Both the position numbers and the translations under genes were made by a program. From Aeromicrobium panaciterrae (GTDB lineage: Bacteria > Actinomycetota > Actinomycetes > Propionibacteriales > Nocardioidaceae), in contig NZ_JAVDWH010000001.1 of the NCBI RefSeq assembly GCF_031457275.1, positions 496,001-560,000 on the forward strand: DNA of 64,000 bases, read 5' to 3'. The notes beneath the pieces were generated by a model. The model was not told where the DNA came from. It worked only from the letters and a program-made list of their open reading frames with translations, and did no database searches. Shown in pieces: positions 46,570 through 56,351 of this stretch (its first letter is position 1; every line of letters begins with the position of its first letter).

Positions 46570-46745
46570 CGTACTGCGGCCACTGCGGTGAAGACGTCAG
46601 CGTCGGCGATCACAACCGGTGCGACGAGCTCCTACTGATGGAGCCGCCGCGCTTCTGCACCAGCTGTCGCCGGCGCATGGTTGTGCAGGTCGTGCCCAAT
46701 GGCTGGACCGCCCGCTGCGTCGAGCACGGAGTGCTGACCTCCTGA
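46566..46745 (+). CDS. bsaP: Biotin synthase auxiliary protein (BsaP-like)
   Basis: 59 residues: GTG start overlaps the bioB stop (GTGA). Cys at 4 and 7 (YCGHC), 19, 31 and 34 (FCTSC) and 51, plus nearby His, give a two-CxxC pattern suited to an Fe-S cluster or zinc. A small gene in this position in mycobacteria encodes BsaP, reported to be needed for BioB activity. Assignment rests on place, size and the Cys pattern. It converges with pckG, 4 bp apart. Confidence 0.8.
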   Translation: MTYCGHCGEDVSVGDHNRCDELLLMEPPRFCTSCRRRMVVQVVPNGWTARCVEHGVLTS

Positions 46746-46749
46746 AGGT

Positions 46750-48588
46750 CTAGCCCTCCTGCTCGAGAGCGGCGGTGACGCGTCGGTGTGCTTCCCAGAT
46801 CTCCTCAGGCAGGTTGTCGAACTGCTTGAGGTGCTCCTCGCGGTAGCCCATCTCCTGCTGCCAGCGAGCGTTGTCGATCGTGAGGATCGTCTCGAGGTCT
46901 TCGGGAGTGATGTCGACTCCGTCGAGGTTGAGCTCTTCAACGGTCGGGATGATGCCGACCGGAGTCTGTCGACCGGAGACCTCGCCGTTCTTGAGCTGCA
47001 GGAGCCACAGAAGCGGACGCAGGTTGTCGCGGTAGCCGGGCCACAGGAAGCGGCCGTCGTCTCCGCGCTGGAACCAGTTGACGTGCGCGAAGATCGGCTG
47101 CTCCTTGGCGGCGCCGACGATCTTGAGATAGTGCGCCGCGTAGTCGCCCTCGCCGTACGCCATGAACGGGCGGTTCGACATCGGGTCGTAGCGCAGGACG
47201 CCTTCCTTGCCCTCGGCGGCTGAGGTGGCCTCGGCACCGAGCGTCAGGCCGTCATAGACGCCTTCGGCAAGGTCGGTGATGGCGCGGATCAGCGGCTCGC
47301 GGTCGCGGGTGCGACCACCAAAGATGATCGCGTCGATCGGCACGCCAGCGGCCGCGTTGTAGTCGGCCGCGATGTTGGGCACGTTGTCCAAGGTCGTGGT
47401 GAAGCGGCTGTTGGGGTGCGCCCACGGCTCACCGGCCTGCTCGGCCGTGCGGTCCGCGATCGGTGCACCCTTCCAGTCCAGCCAGCCAGCGGTGTCGGCG
47501 GGCGGCTCGGGCGTACGGCCTTCCCACCAGACTTCCTTCGTCACCGGGTTGTAGGCGATGTTGGTGAAGATCGACTGGGTGCCTTCGGCGATCGACGCCA
47601 AAGCGGTCGGGTTGGTGCCCTCGTTGGTGTCCTTGGCGACGCCGAAGACTCCGTACTCGGGGTTCATGCCGTAGAGCTTGCCGCTGGCCTCGTCGACCCA
47701 CAGCCACGCGATGTCGTCGCCGTAGAACGAGACGTGATAGCGATCGCCGAGCACGTCGGGGGCGAGCATCATGGCGAGGTTGGTCTTGCCCGAGGCGCTC
47801 GGGAAGCCTCCGCAGATGTGGTAATCCTTGCCGGTCTGCTTGTCCTTGATGCCGATGAGCATGTACTGCTCGGCGAGGAACTTGCGCGAGGCCCAGCCGT
47901 CGTATGCCGCCTGGCGAAGACCGTGTGCGATCTTGCCGAGCAGTGCGTTGCCGCCGTAGGACGAGCCGAAGTGCAGGATCGTGCGCTCGTCGGCGACGGT
48001 CACGAAGTAGCGCTTGTCGTCGGGCGTGCCCTGGCCGAGGTTCTCGAGATCGCCGGTCACGTGGACGGCGCGCACGAACTGGTTGGGGTCTTCGAGGCCT
48101 TCGAGGAACTCCGCGCCGACGCGCGACATACGGATCATGTGCAGCACCACGGTGCGAGCGTCGGTGAGCTCAACGCCAGTGGCGTACGGCGCGAGTGCGT
48201 TGCCGGGAGGCGCCATCAGATAGGGGATGACGTACATCGTCTTGCCCGCAGAGGCACCGCGCATGCGCTCTTCGAGGAGCGACGTCATCTCCGACGCGGG
48301 GCGCCAGTTGTTGTAGACGCCCTTGTCCTTCTCGTCGTTGGTGGCCACGATCGTCCGCTCCTCCGAGCGGGCGGTGTCCTTGACGTAGCTGCGGGAGTAG
48401 TAGAGCCCGTCGCCTGCTGGGTCCAGCTCGCCAGCTTCAAGTGCCTCGGCGATCAGTCGTGTGTCGTCAGCGGCGCTGACGACCTCGACTCGTTCGGCGC
48501 CGGTCAGATCGGCCCAGTAGTGGACGTACTCACGTACGTGGGGGTTCTTGAGACCCGCTGCGTCGAGTGCTGCATCAATGTCAACCAT
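46750..48588 (-). CDS. pckG: Phosphoenolpyruvate carboxykinase (GTP)
   Basis: 612 residues from ATG 48588, the usual size of the GTP form. The kinase-1 loop reads GGFPSASGKTNLAMM, with Ser at the position where most GTP-PEPCKs have a reactive Cys. DDIAWLWVDEASGKLYGMNPEYGVFGVAKDTN and WEGRTPEPPADTAGWLDWKG are family segments, and GVPIDAIIFGGRTRDREPLI holds the PEP-binding Arg. It makes PEP from oxaloacetate, the entry to gluconeogenesis from acetate, so it fits with acs and actP nearby. Divergent from an arsR-type gene. Confidence 0.95.
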   Translation of the reverse strand: MVDIDAALDAAGLKNPHVREYVHYWADLTGAERVEVVSAADDTRLIAEALEAGELDPAGDGLYYSRSYVKDTARSEERTIVATNDEKDKGVYNNWRPASEMTSLLEERMRGASAGKTMYVIPYLMAPPGNALAPYATGVELTDARTVVLHMIRMSRVGAEFLEGLEDPNQFVRAVHVTGDLENLGQGTPDDKRYFVTVADERTILHFGSSYGGNALLGKIAHGLRQAAYDGWASRKFLAEQYMLIGIKDKQTGKDYHICGGFPSASGKTNLAMMLAPDVLGDRYHVSFYGDDIAWLWVDEASGKLYGMNPEYGVFGVAKDTNEGTNPTALASIAEGTQSIFTNIAYNPVTKEVWWEGRTPEPPADTAGWLDWKGAPIADRTAEQAGEPWAHPNSRFTTTLDNVPNIAADYNAAAGVPIDAIIFGGRTRDREPLIRAITDLAEGVYDGLTLGAEATSAAEGKEGVLRYDPMSNRPFMAYGEGDYAAHYLKIVGAAKEQPIFAHVNWFQRGDDGRFLWPGYRDNLRPLLWLLQLKNGEVSGRQTPVGIIPTVEELNLDGVDITPEDLETILTIDNARWQQEMGYREEHLKQFDNLPEEIWEAHRRVTAALEQEG

Positions 48589-48689
48589 CGGATGATCATG
48601 CCTTTCGGAGAGCGAGAACGCATCATCGGCCCCTATGGACGGGCGCACGCCACCGAGAACGCTACACCAAATGAAGACTTCTTCAAGTG

Positions 48690-48702
48690 TTGTATTCTAC
48701 AA
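48690..48702. promoter_or_regulatory. Candidate ArsR operator between pckG and arsR
   Basis: TTGTATTCTACAA is a perfect 5+3+5 inverted repeat placed 32 bp before the arsR-type start and about 100 bp before pckG. A TATTCT -10 overlaps it. Confidence 0.5.
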
Positions 48703-48734
48703 GTGAGATACCCAACAGTGGACGGAGGAAGCAC

Positions 48735-49079
48735 ATGGCGACGAGTGTTCCGCTTTACCAAGCGAAGGCCGAGCTGTTCCGTACGTTGGGTCATCCTGTC
48801 CGGATCAGAGTCCTGGAATTGCTCCAAGGTGGGCCTCATGCCGTCCATGAGCTGCTCGCCAACATTGACGTCGAGTCATCCAATCTCTCCCAGCAGCTCG
48901 CGGTGCTTCGTCGCGCTGGGCTGGTGAGCTCATCCCGTGACGGCGCGACCGTGCTCTACACGCTCGCTACTCCGGACGTTGCTCAGCTGTTGCTGTTTGG
49001 CCGCAGGATCCTCGCGTCGATGTGGACTGACCAGGAAGGCATGCTCGCCGAACTCCGCGAGTCGGCCGACACGGTGTGA
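48735..49079 (+). CDS. ArsR-family winged-helix regulator
   Basis: 114 residues from ATG 48735 (GGAGGAA just upstream). Winged helix: LYQAKAELFRTLGHPVRIRVLELLQGGPHAVHELLANIDVESSNLSQQLAVLRRAGLVSSSRDGATVLYTLATP. The metal-sensing CxC of classical ArsR/SmtB proteins is missing, so it may sense redox state, a small molecule or nothing at all. The overlapping downstream gene encodes a small membrane protein, a common partner arrangement. The palindrome at 48690-48702 is its likely operator and could also reach pckG. Confidence 0.85.
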   Translation: MATSVPLYQAKAELFRTLGHPVRIRVLELLQGGPHAVHELLANIDVESSNLSQQLAVLRRAGLVSSSRDGATVLYTLATPDVAQLLLFGRRILASMWTDQEGMLAELRESADTV

Positions 49080-49372
49080 ACACCGACCCGGGCCAGCGTC
49101 CGACGTCACTTGAACGAACCCAGCGGTGGGTCATCTCGGCGCTCATCACCGCAGTCGCAACATTCCCGACGGGTGCACTCATCATCGCCACCCATCTGAT
49201 CTACGACGACGACCCGGCAACTGCTGTGGCCTTGTGCATGATGACTGCTGTGCTCGGGGTCATCGCCGTCATCGCGATCTTGCTGATGCACAAGCGCTCG
49301 CCTCTGTCGTTCTTCCTGTTCGTTGGTCTGATCCCGGCCAGCTGCTCGGCGATCTGGACCTTCGCGGTCTGA
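49076..49372 (+). CDS. Small membrane protein coupled to arsR-type gene
   Basis: 98 residues with a GTG start overlapping the regulator stop (GTGA). Three hydrophobic segments: WVISALITAVATFPTGALIIATHLI, AVALCMMTAVLGVIAVIAILLM and LSFFLFVGLIPASCSAIWTFAV. No family recognised. Coupling to an ArsR-type regulator suggests it takes part in the response, or in sensing, at the membrane. Confidence 0.6.
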   Translation: MNTDPGQRPTSLERTQRWVISALITAVATFPTGALIIATHLIYDDDPATAVALCMMTAVLGVIAVIAILLMHKRSPLSFFLFVGLIPASCSAIWTFAV

Positions 49373-49374
49373 GG

Positions 49375-49403
49375 TGAACACTGTTCAGGTACGCGGCTAG
49401 GCT
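49375..49403 (+). promoter_or_regulatory. Operator and -10 of the TetR (BioQ-like) gene
   Basis: TGAACACTGTTCA (49375-49387) has the same TGAAC-N3-GTTCA core as the bioA/bioB operator. TAGGCT (49398-49403) ends 6 nt before ATG 49410. The operator sits in the -35/-10 spacer, as at bioB, implying autoregulation. Confidence 0.75.
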
Positions 49404-49409
49404 GCGTAC

Positions 49410-49925
49410 ATGAGCAACAGCCTGGACGACGTGGTCTCCGGCGCCCTGGGCGTGCTCGACACCCACGGGCTCGAATTCTGCTCGATGCGGCGGGTGGCAT
49501 CAGCTCTTGGCGTCCAGCCGAGTGCGCTCTACCACCACGTTCCGGACAAGCAGACCCTCCTGGCGCTCATGGCAGACCGAATCGTTGCCGACGTGCACGC
49601 GCCCGTCGACGGTTCTCGGGAACAGCGCGCTCTCGCGGTGTGCCATGGACTGCGCGACGCGATGTTGTCGATCCGAGACGGCGCAGACGTCGTGGCCACC
49701 GCATCTGCGTTCCGGCTAGGCGCGTCAGGCATCGAGTCTGACCTAGCCGAGGTGCTCGGCGATCGAGACGGCGCACGCACCCTGCTGCTGTACGTCTTTG
49801 GTCACACTCAAGCCACTCAGGATCACCGGTTGGCCAGTGCAGTCGGGGTGCTTGAGGCTGATCCCGACCTCGACGCTTCATTCGACCGCGGTCTCGCGAT
49901 CGTGATGCGCGGACTTGCCGACTGA
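49410..49925 (+). CDS. bioQ: TetR-family regulator, probable biotin repressor BioQ
   Basis: 171 residues. DNA-binding part: LDDVVSGALGVLDTHGLEFCSMRRVASALGVQPSALYHHVPDKQTLLALMADRIV, with a helix-turn-helix of the TetR class. A shorter all-helical regulatory domain follows. It shares an operator core with the bioA-bioB intergenic region, which is the main reason for the BioQ call; known BioQ proteins are TetR members that repress bio genes in Corynebacterium and Mycobacterium. No BirA-type DNA-binding regulator is seen in the window. Confidence 0.75.
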   Translation: MSNSLDDVVSGALGVLDTHGLEFCSMRRVASALGVQPSALYHHVPDKQTLLALMADRIVADVHAPVDGSREQRALAVCHGLRDAMLSIRDGADVVATASAFRLGASGIESDLAEVLGDRDGARTLLLYVFGHTQATQDHRLASAVGVLEADPDLDASFDRGLAIVMRGLAD

Positions 49926-49986
49926 AAGTCGGGTAACGTACGCCGCGCCGGACTGATCCGGCCTGACTGAGAGGTGGCGCCGAGCA

Positions 49987-50745
49987 ATGTCGGATGACTT
50001 CACTCCCGACAGCAACATCGCACGGCTCTACCCCGAGGCGACTGTCGGCGGCTATTCGCACATTGACGGACAGGTCGAGTTCTACACGCGCATCAACGCG
50101 CTCCTCGACGAGACGAGCAGCGTGCTCGACTTCGGCGCGGGCCGCGGTTGGTGGACGGTCGAACCTGTCGCACCAATGGCGCGCCGTCTGCGCTGGTTCC
50201 AGGGTCGCGTGTCGTTCGTGGCAGGCATCGACGTCGATGACGCGGTGCTCACCAACCCGTCGCTCGACGAAGCCAAGGTCGTCGGCATCGGCGAGCCGAT
50301 TCCGTTCAAGGACGAAACGTTCGACGTGGTGGTTGCTGACTACGTTCTCGAGCACGTCGATCACGCAGATGTCGCGCAGGTCTCCGCGGAGATTATGCGC
50401 GTCCTGCGCCCCGGTGGTTGGTTCGCGGCTCGTACGCCCAACAAGTGGGGCTTCATCGGCATCGCTGCCCGAGCGGTGCCCAACAGCCTGCACACCAAGG
50501 TGCTCAAGGTCGTCCAGCCCAAGCGCAAGGTCGAAGACGTCTTCCCGACTCGCTACGCGATGAACACCCGCAAGCAGCTTCGCCGCGCGTTCCCGGGCCA
50601 AGAGGTCATCGTCTACGGCCACACCGGCGAACCCGCCTACTTCGGCCGCAACATGTTCGTATGGCGATTCGTCGATGTTCTCGTCAGGTTCATCCCGCGC
50701 CGGCTCTCGCCGACGATCCACGTGTTCGTCCGCAAGCCGCTCTGA
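49987..50745 (+). CDS. Class I SAM-dependent methyltransferase
   Basis: 252 residues of the Methyltransf_11 type. Motif I is SSVLDFGAGRGWWTVEPV, unusual in that G-A-G-R-G replaces the common GCGxG; FDVVVADYVLEHVDHADVAQVSAEIMRVLRPGGWFAARTPNKWGFIGIAA gives motifs II-III with the post-motif segment. The C-terminal 90 residues, basic (KVVQPKRKVEDVFPTRY), form the substrate part. It may methylate a glycan precursor, as it begins the surface-glycan region, but guaB1 separates it from the rest. Confidence 0.78.
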   Translation: MSDDFTPDSNIARLYPEATVGGYSHIDGQVEFYTRINALLDETSSVLDFGAGRGWWTVEPVAPMARRLRWFQGRVSFVAGIDVDDAVLTNPSLDEAKVVGIGEPIPFKDETFDVVVADYVLEHVDHADVAQVSAEIMRVLRPGGWFAARTPNKWGFIGIAARAVPNSLHTKVLKVVQPKRKVEDVFPTRYAMNTRKQLRRAFPGQEVIVYGHTGEPAYFGRNMFVWRFVDVLVRFIPRRLSPTIHVFVRKPL

Positions 50746-52218
<1,473 letters not shown>

Positions 52219-52306
52219 GGTCTGTCCTAGATACGCGGTCGCGTCATGCAAGACTTCGGGGCGGAAACGGGACGGGCTGCCGGATCTCGACGTCGGAAGG
52301 CTTTAC

Positions 52307-54322
52307 ATGACCACGACATCCAATGGAGGGGCCCGGAGACTCCGGTCCATCCAGGGTCTACGAGGCGTGGCGGTTCTCCTCGTCGTGCTCTACCACGTGG
52401 GCGCGCCGATCGGAGCCGGGTTCATCGGCGTCGACGTCTTCTTCGTGATCTCCGGTTTCGTCATCACCCGGCTGGTGCTCTCCAGGTCGGCCAGCACGAT
52501 GCGTCTCAGCCTGCGCGATTTCTGGGCGGGGCGCGTACGGCGACTGGCTCCAGCGTTGGGTGTCGCAATCCTGCTCACCTTGCTGCTCAGTGTTCCGTTC
52601 GCCAGCCCGGTGGGTGTCCAGGGCGACACTGGCGTCACCGGCATTGCCAGCGTCGCTTGGCTGGCCAATATCGTCCTGGCGACGTTGACGCTGGGCTACT
52701 TCGCAGACAGCGCGGTCCAGAACCCGCTCCTCCACATGTGGTCACTTGCGGTCGAGGAGCAGTTCTACATTGCTTTCCCCCTGATCGTTGTCGCTGTCCT
52801 GTGGTGGGTCCGCCGACGTGGCAAGGCGAACCGGATCCGCCCGTTCGCAATCGTCGTGGCCATCGTCACCGCACTTTCATTCCTGGCGTCAGTCGCACTG
52901 ACGTACTCAAACCTGCCGCTGGGTGTCGGACCGACCCTGGCGTTCTACTCGCCGGTGACCCGCGCATGGGAATTCGGAGCCGGCGCCCTCGTGGCGATGT
53001 TGCCAGCTCTGGTAGCGGCGCGCCGTGCGCAGTGGCTCGCTGCGGTCGGTGCTGCTCTCCTCGTTGTCAGCTTGGTGGTGATTGACGATCCGACGATCTT
53101 CCCGGGCTACATCGCGTTCTTCCCCGTGATTGGCTCAGCGCTGATCTGTTACGCGGCAAACTCCTCGGGGGAGAGGGTGCTCTCGTCTGAGCCCATGGTC
53201 TGGCTCGGTGACCGGTCGTACGGCTGGTACCTCTTCCACTGGCCGCTCATCGTGCTCGCGTCAGATTTCCTGACCGCCGCGGGGGCGGCGCTGATCGCGC
53301 TTGGGATTGCCCATCTGAGCTTGCGCTACGTGGAGGACCCGATTCGCCATCGCCGGCGCTGGTCGAAGCTCTCCGCTCCGAAGTTGTGGCTCCTCACCAG
53401 CGTTCCGGTGGTCGGGGCGAGCGTGCTGCTGATGGTGGCGAGCTCGAATCACTGGTGGAACCAGTCGGTCGAGACGTACGCCAAGAGCGTGTCGCGCGGC
53501 GTGCACCCCATACAGACGCTGTGCCAGTCTGCGACACCGCTCACTGAGCGGAAGATGTCGGAGTGCACGTTCGGTCCGGCTGACGATGGCGAGCCGATGA
53601 TCCTCATCGGAGACTCAAACGGTGGAATGTACGCCGATATGGCGGCGCGAGCCGCCAAGAAGGTCGGCCGCCAGATCACCATTGCGACAATTCCGTCGTG
53701 CCAGGTTGCTGACCTGGCCATTGCCCGGCCCAAGGTTCGTCTGACGTTCGCCGTCGACTGTCACAGTCGCTACAAGGACACGCTGAAGTGGCTCAGCACC
53801 CAGCCAAAGTCGACGGTGATCGTCGCTTCAGGCTCGTCGATCCCGGATCTGGACGACTACATCCTGGTCGACGAGAAGAGCCGCGTGTATGAAGACGGTG
53901 CCGACAAGGAACGCGCCTGGGCATCGAGCCTGGAGCGGTCCTACAAGGCGATTGAGGCGGAGGGACACACGGTTGTTCCGGTCGAGCTGATTCCGCAGTG
54001 GAGCGACCCGGACGGAACCTCCTGGAGTCCGAAGGACTGCCAGTTGATCGACGTGCTGCGCGACCGTACGGACTGCGAGAGCCATCGATCACGAACCACC
54101 ATGGACAAGGAGCAGCGCCACACCCTCGCGGCCATGAGTGAAGCCGCCGCGGCTGTGGGCGCGACGTCGATCGAAGTTCGCGACCTCCTCTGCGCCGGAG
54201 AAGAATGTGGGACATCGAAGGACGGTGTCGGGCTCTACAGCGACAGCGCCCACCTGACACCGGCCGGAGCGGATCTGGTGATGTCGAGGTTCGTCGAGCT
54301 CATGTCTCATCCGCCGCGATGA
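52307..54322 (+). CDS. Acyltransferase-3 / SGNH fusion (OafA-like)
   Basis: 671 residues. The N-terminal acyltransferase-3 domain (about 1-390) has about 10 helices and the motif SIQGLRGVAVLLVVLYHVGAP with catalytic His, then FIGVDVFFVISGFVITRL (residues about 40-57) and the HMWSLAVEEQFYIAFPL segment. The C-terminal SGNH domain (about 420-671), outside the membrane, carries EPMILIGDSNGGMYADMAARA (G-D-S) and SDSAHLTPAGADLVMSRF (D-x-x-H). Such proteins O-acetylate surface glycans or lipids with acetyl groups taken from cytoplasmic acetyl-CoA. First of the glycan genes on this strand. Confidence 0.9.
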   Translation: MTTTSNGGARRLRSIQGLRGVAVLLVVLYHVGAPIGAGFIGVDVFFVISGFVITRLVLSRSASTMRLSLRDFWAGRVRRLAPALGVAILLTLLLSVPFASPVGVQGDTGVTGIASVAWLANIVLATLTLGYFADSAVQNPLLHMWSLAVEEQFYIAFPLIVVAVLWWVRRRGKANRIRPFAIVVAIVTALSFLASVALTYSNLPLGVGPTLAFYSPVTRAWEFGAGALVAMLPALVAARRAQWLAAVGAALLVVSLVVIDDPTIFPGYIAFFPVIGSALICYAANSSGERVLSSEPMVWLGDRSYGWYLFHWPLIVLASDFLTAAGAALIALGIAHLSLRYVEDPIRHRRRWSKLSAPKLWLLTSVPVVGASVLLMVASSNHWWNQSVETYAKSVSRGVHPIQTLCQSATPLTERKMSECTFGPADDGEPMILIGDSNGGMYADMAARAAKKVGRQITIATIPSCQVADLAIARPKVRLTFAVDCHSRYKDTLKWLSTQPKSTVIVASGSSIPDLDDYILVDEKSRVYEDGADKERAWASSLERSYKAIEAEGHTVVPVELIPQWSDPDGTSWSPKDCQLIDVLRDRTDCESHRSRTTMDKEQRHTLAAMSEAAAAVGATSIEVRDLLCAGEECGTSKDGVGLYSDSAHLTPAGADLVMSRFVELMSHPPR

Positions 54323-54384
54323 TGCGTTGGGCACTCGTGCTGACATGATGTCGGAGTTCGAATCGCTGTAACGGAAGGTCGGTC

Positions 54385-55371
54385 GTGACCAAACGAGCTC
54401 TGATAACCGGGATCACCGGTCAGGACGGCTCGTACCTCGCTGAGCTGCTGCTCAGCAAGGGGTACGAAGTGCACGGGCTGGTCCGACGCTCGTCGTCGTT
54501 TAACCGCGGACGTATCGACCCCATCTCCGAGGCCGATCCCGAAGCCGGGAAGCGACTGCACCTTCACTACGGCGACATGACCGACGGCGTTAGCCTGGTC
54601 AACCTGGTTCGCACGATCGAGCCTCACGAGGTCTACAACCTCGCGGCGCAGAGCCACGTGAAAGTCTCGTTCGAGATGCCCGAGTACACGGCCTCGGCCG
54701 ATGCCATCGGCACCGTGCGCCTGCTCGAAGCCATCCGTTCGGCAAACCTCGAATGCCGCTTCTATCAAGCGTCGACGTCGGAGATGTTCGGCGCGACCCC
54801 ACCGCCGCAGGGCGAGTCGACCGCGTTCTATCCGCGCTCGCCGTACGGCGCAGCCAAGCTGTATGCCCATTGGGTGACAGTCAATTACCGCGAGGCGTAC
54901 GACATGTTCGCCGTGTCGGGCATCCTCTTCAACCACGAATCGCCTCGCCGTGGCGAGACGTTTGTGACCCGCAAGATCACCATGGCCGTGGCACGGATTG
55001 CAGCGGGACTTCAGGACGAGCTGGTGCTCGGCAACCTCGACGCCGTACGCGACTGGGGCTACGCAAAGGAGTACGTCGAGGGCATGTGGCGCATGCTGCA
55101 GCACGACGCGCCTGAGACGTTCGTCCTCGGCACCGGAGTGGGTACCTCGGTGCGCGAGTTCTGTCAGACGTCGTTCGAGCACGTCGGCCTCGACTGGCAG
55201 AAGTACGTCACCCACGACGACCGCTACGAACGCCCCACCGAGGTGGACGCGCTCATCGCCGATCCGAGCAAGTCTCGCGACGTCCTCGGGTGGGAAGCCA
55301 AGACCCACGCGACCGACCTGGCACGGCTGATGGTCGACGCCGACGTCGAGGCACTTGTGACCGAACGATGA
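54385..55371 (+). CDS. gmd: GDP-mannose 4,6-dehydratase
   Basis: 328 residues; GTG start. Short-chain dehydrogenase/reductase fold with NADP motif [19 protein letters not shown], the active-site STSEMFG, and Tyr-x3-Lys in [39 protein letters not shown] and [20 protein letters not shown] are Gmd hallmarks. It makes GDP-4-keto-6-deoxymannose, a precursor of fucose, rhamnose (D-form) and related sugars. Overlaps the next gene by 4 bp. Confidence 0.95.
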   Translation: MTKRALITGITGQDGSYLAELLLSKGYEVHGLVRRSSSFNRGRIDPISEADPEAGKRLHLHYGDMTDGVSLVNLVRTIEPHEVYNLAAQSHVKVSFEMPEYTASADAIGTVRLLEAIRSANLECRFYQASTSEMFGATPPPQGESTAFYPRSPYGAAKLYAHWVTVNYREAYDMFAVSGILFNHESPRRGETFVTRKITMAVARIAAGLQDELVLGNLDAVRDWGYAKEYVEGMWRMLQHDAPETFVLGTGVGTSVREFCQTSFEHVGLDWQKYVTHDDRYERPTEVDALIADPSKSRDVLGWEAKTHATDLARLMVDADVEALVTER

Positions 55372-56351
55372 CCGCAACCGCCCTGATCACCGGGGTGGGC
55401 GGCCAGGACGGCGTTCATCTTGCGCGGCGGTTGCTGGCTGCCGGTCAGCGCGTGGTTGGCACCGTGCAGCCGGGCATTCCCGTTGGCCTCCTGCCCTATC
55501 TGGACGGCGTCGAGATCGTTGAGCACGACCTGACCGATACGGATGGCTTCGCTGGACTGGTCGACCGTCACGATCCGGCGACGATCTACAACCTCGCCAG
55601 CTTCACCTCGGTCCATGCGAGTTGGAGCAACCAGGACGAGGTGTTCGCGGTCAACAGTGATGCCGTCGTACGAATGCTCGACGTGCTCGCCGGATCTTCG
55701 CGCCGGTTCTTCCACGCGTCGAGCTCGGAGATTTTCGGACCCGGCGCCGCCAATCCGCAGACCGAGTCAACGCCACTCAATCCGGGCAACCCGTATGGCG
55801 AGTCCAAGGCTCGCGCCCATGAGGCGGTTGCTGCTGCCCGCGCTGCGGGGCTGTTTGCCTCGACCGGCATCCTCTACAGCCACGAGAGCCCCCTGCGCGG
55901 CGAACAGTTCGTGACCCGCAAGATCACCAAGGCAGCTGTCGAGATCGCGGCGGGCAAGCGCGATGTGCTCACCTTGGGCAACCTCGATGTGTCACGCGAT
56001 TGGGGAGCGGCGTCGGACTTCGTCGAAGCCATGCAGCTCGTGACGGATCATGACAAGCCGGGCGACTTCATCATCGCCACCGGTACGTCTCACTCCCTGC
56101 GGTCCTTCGTCGAGCTCGTCTTCGAGCTGGCTGGGATCAACGACGCGTGGTCGCACATCGAGCAGGACGAAGCCCTGCTGCGCCCGGTCGACCAGCCCGG
56201 CCTCGTCGGCGATCCGAGCCATGCTCGGGCAACGCTCGGCTGGGAAGCGTCGACCTCGTTCGAGGCGCTCGTACACCTGATGGTGTCGGCCGATCAGCGC
56301 CGACTGGCCAGCGGCGTGGACGAGTCCGCCGACTACCTGTCAGACGTGTGA
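55368..56351 (+). CDS. Gmd-like SDR paralogue (GDP-sugar dehydratase or reductase)
   Basis: 327 residues from ATG 55368, overlapping the gmd stop (ATGA). It repeats the Gmd plan: [26 protein letters not shown], Tyr-x3-Lys in [39 protein letters not shown] and [19 protein letters not shown]. The two are clearly paralogous but diverged. The second step after Gmd (4-keto reduction, as by Rmd) is missing elsewhere in the cluster, so this protein may do it; alternatively it is a second dehydratase. Its end overlaps the convergent glycosyltransferase by 12 bp. Confidence 0.8.
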   Translation: MTATALITGVGGQDGVHLARRLLAAGQRVVGTVQPGIPVGLLPYLDGVEIVEHDLTDTDGFAGLVDRHDPATIYNLASFTSVHASWSNQDEVFAVNSDAVVRMLDVLAGSSRRFFHASSSEIFGPGAANPQTESTPLNPGNPYGESKARAHEAVAAARAAGLFASTGILYSHESPLRGEQFVTRKITKAAVEIAAGKRDVLTLGNLDVSRDWGAASDFVEAMQLVTDHDKPGDFIIATGTSHSLRSFVELVFELAGINDAWSHIEQDEALLRPVDQPGLVGDPSHARATLGWEASTSFEALVHLMVSADQRRLASGVDESADYLSDV

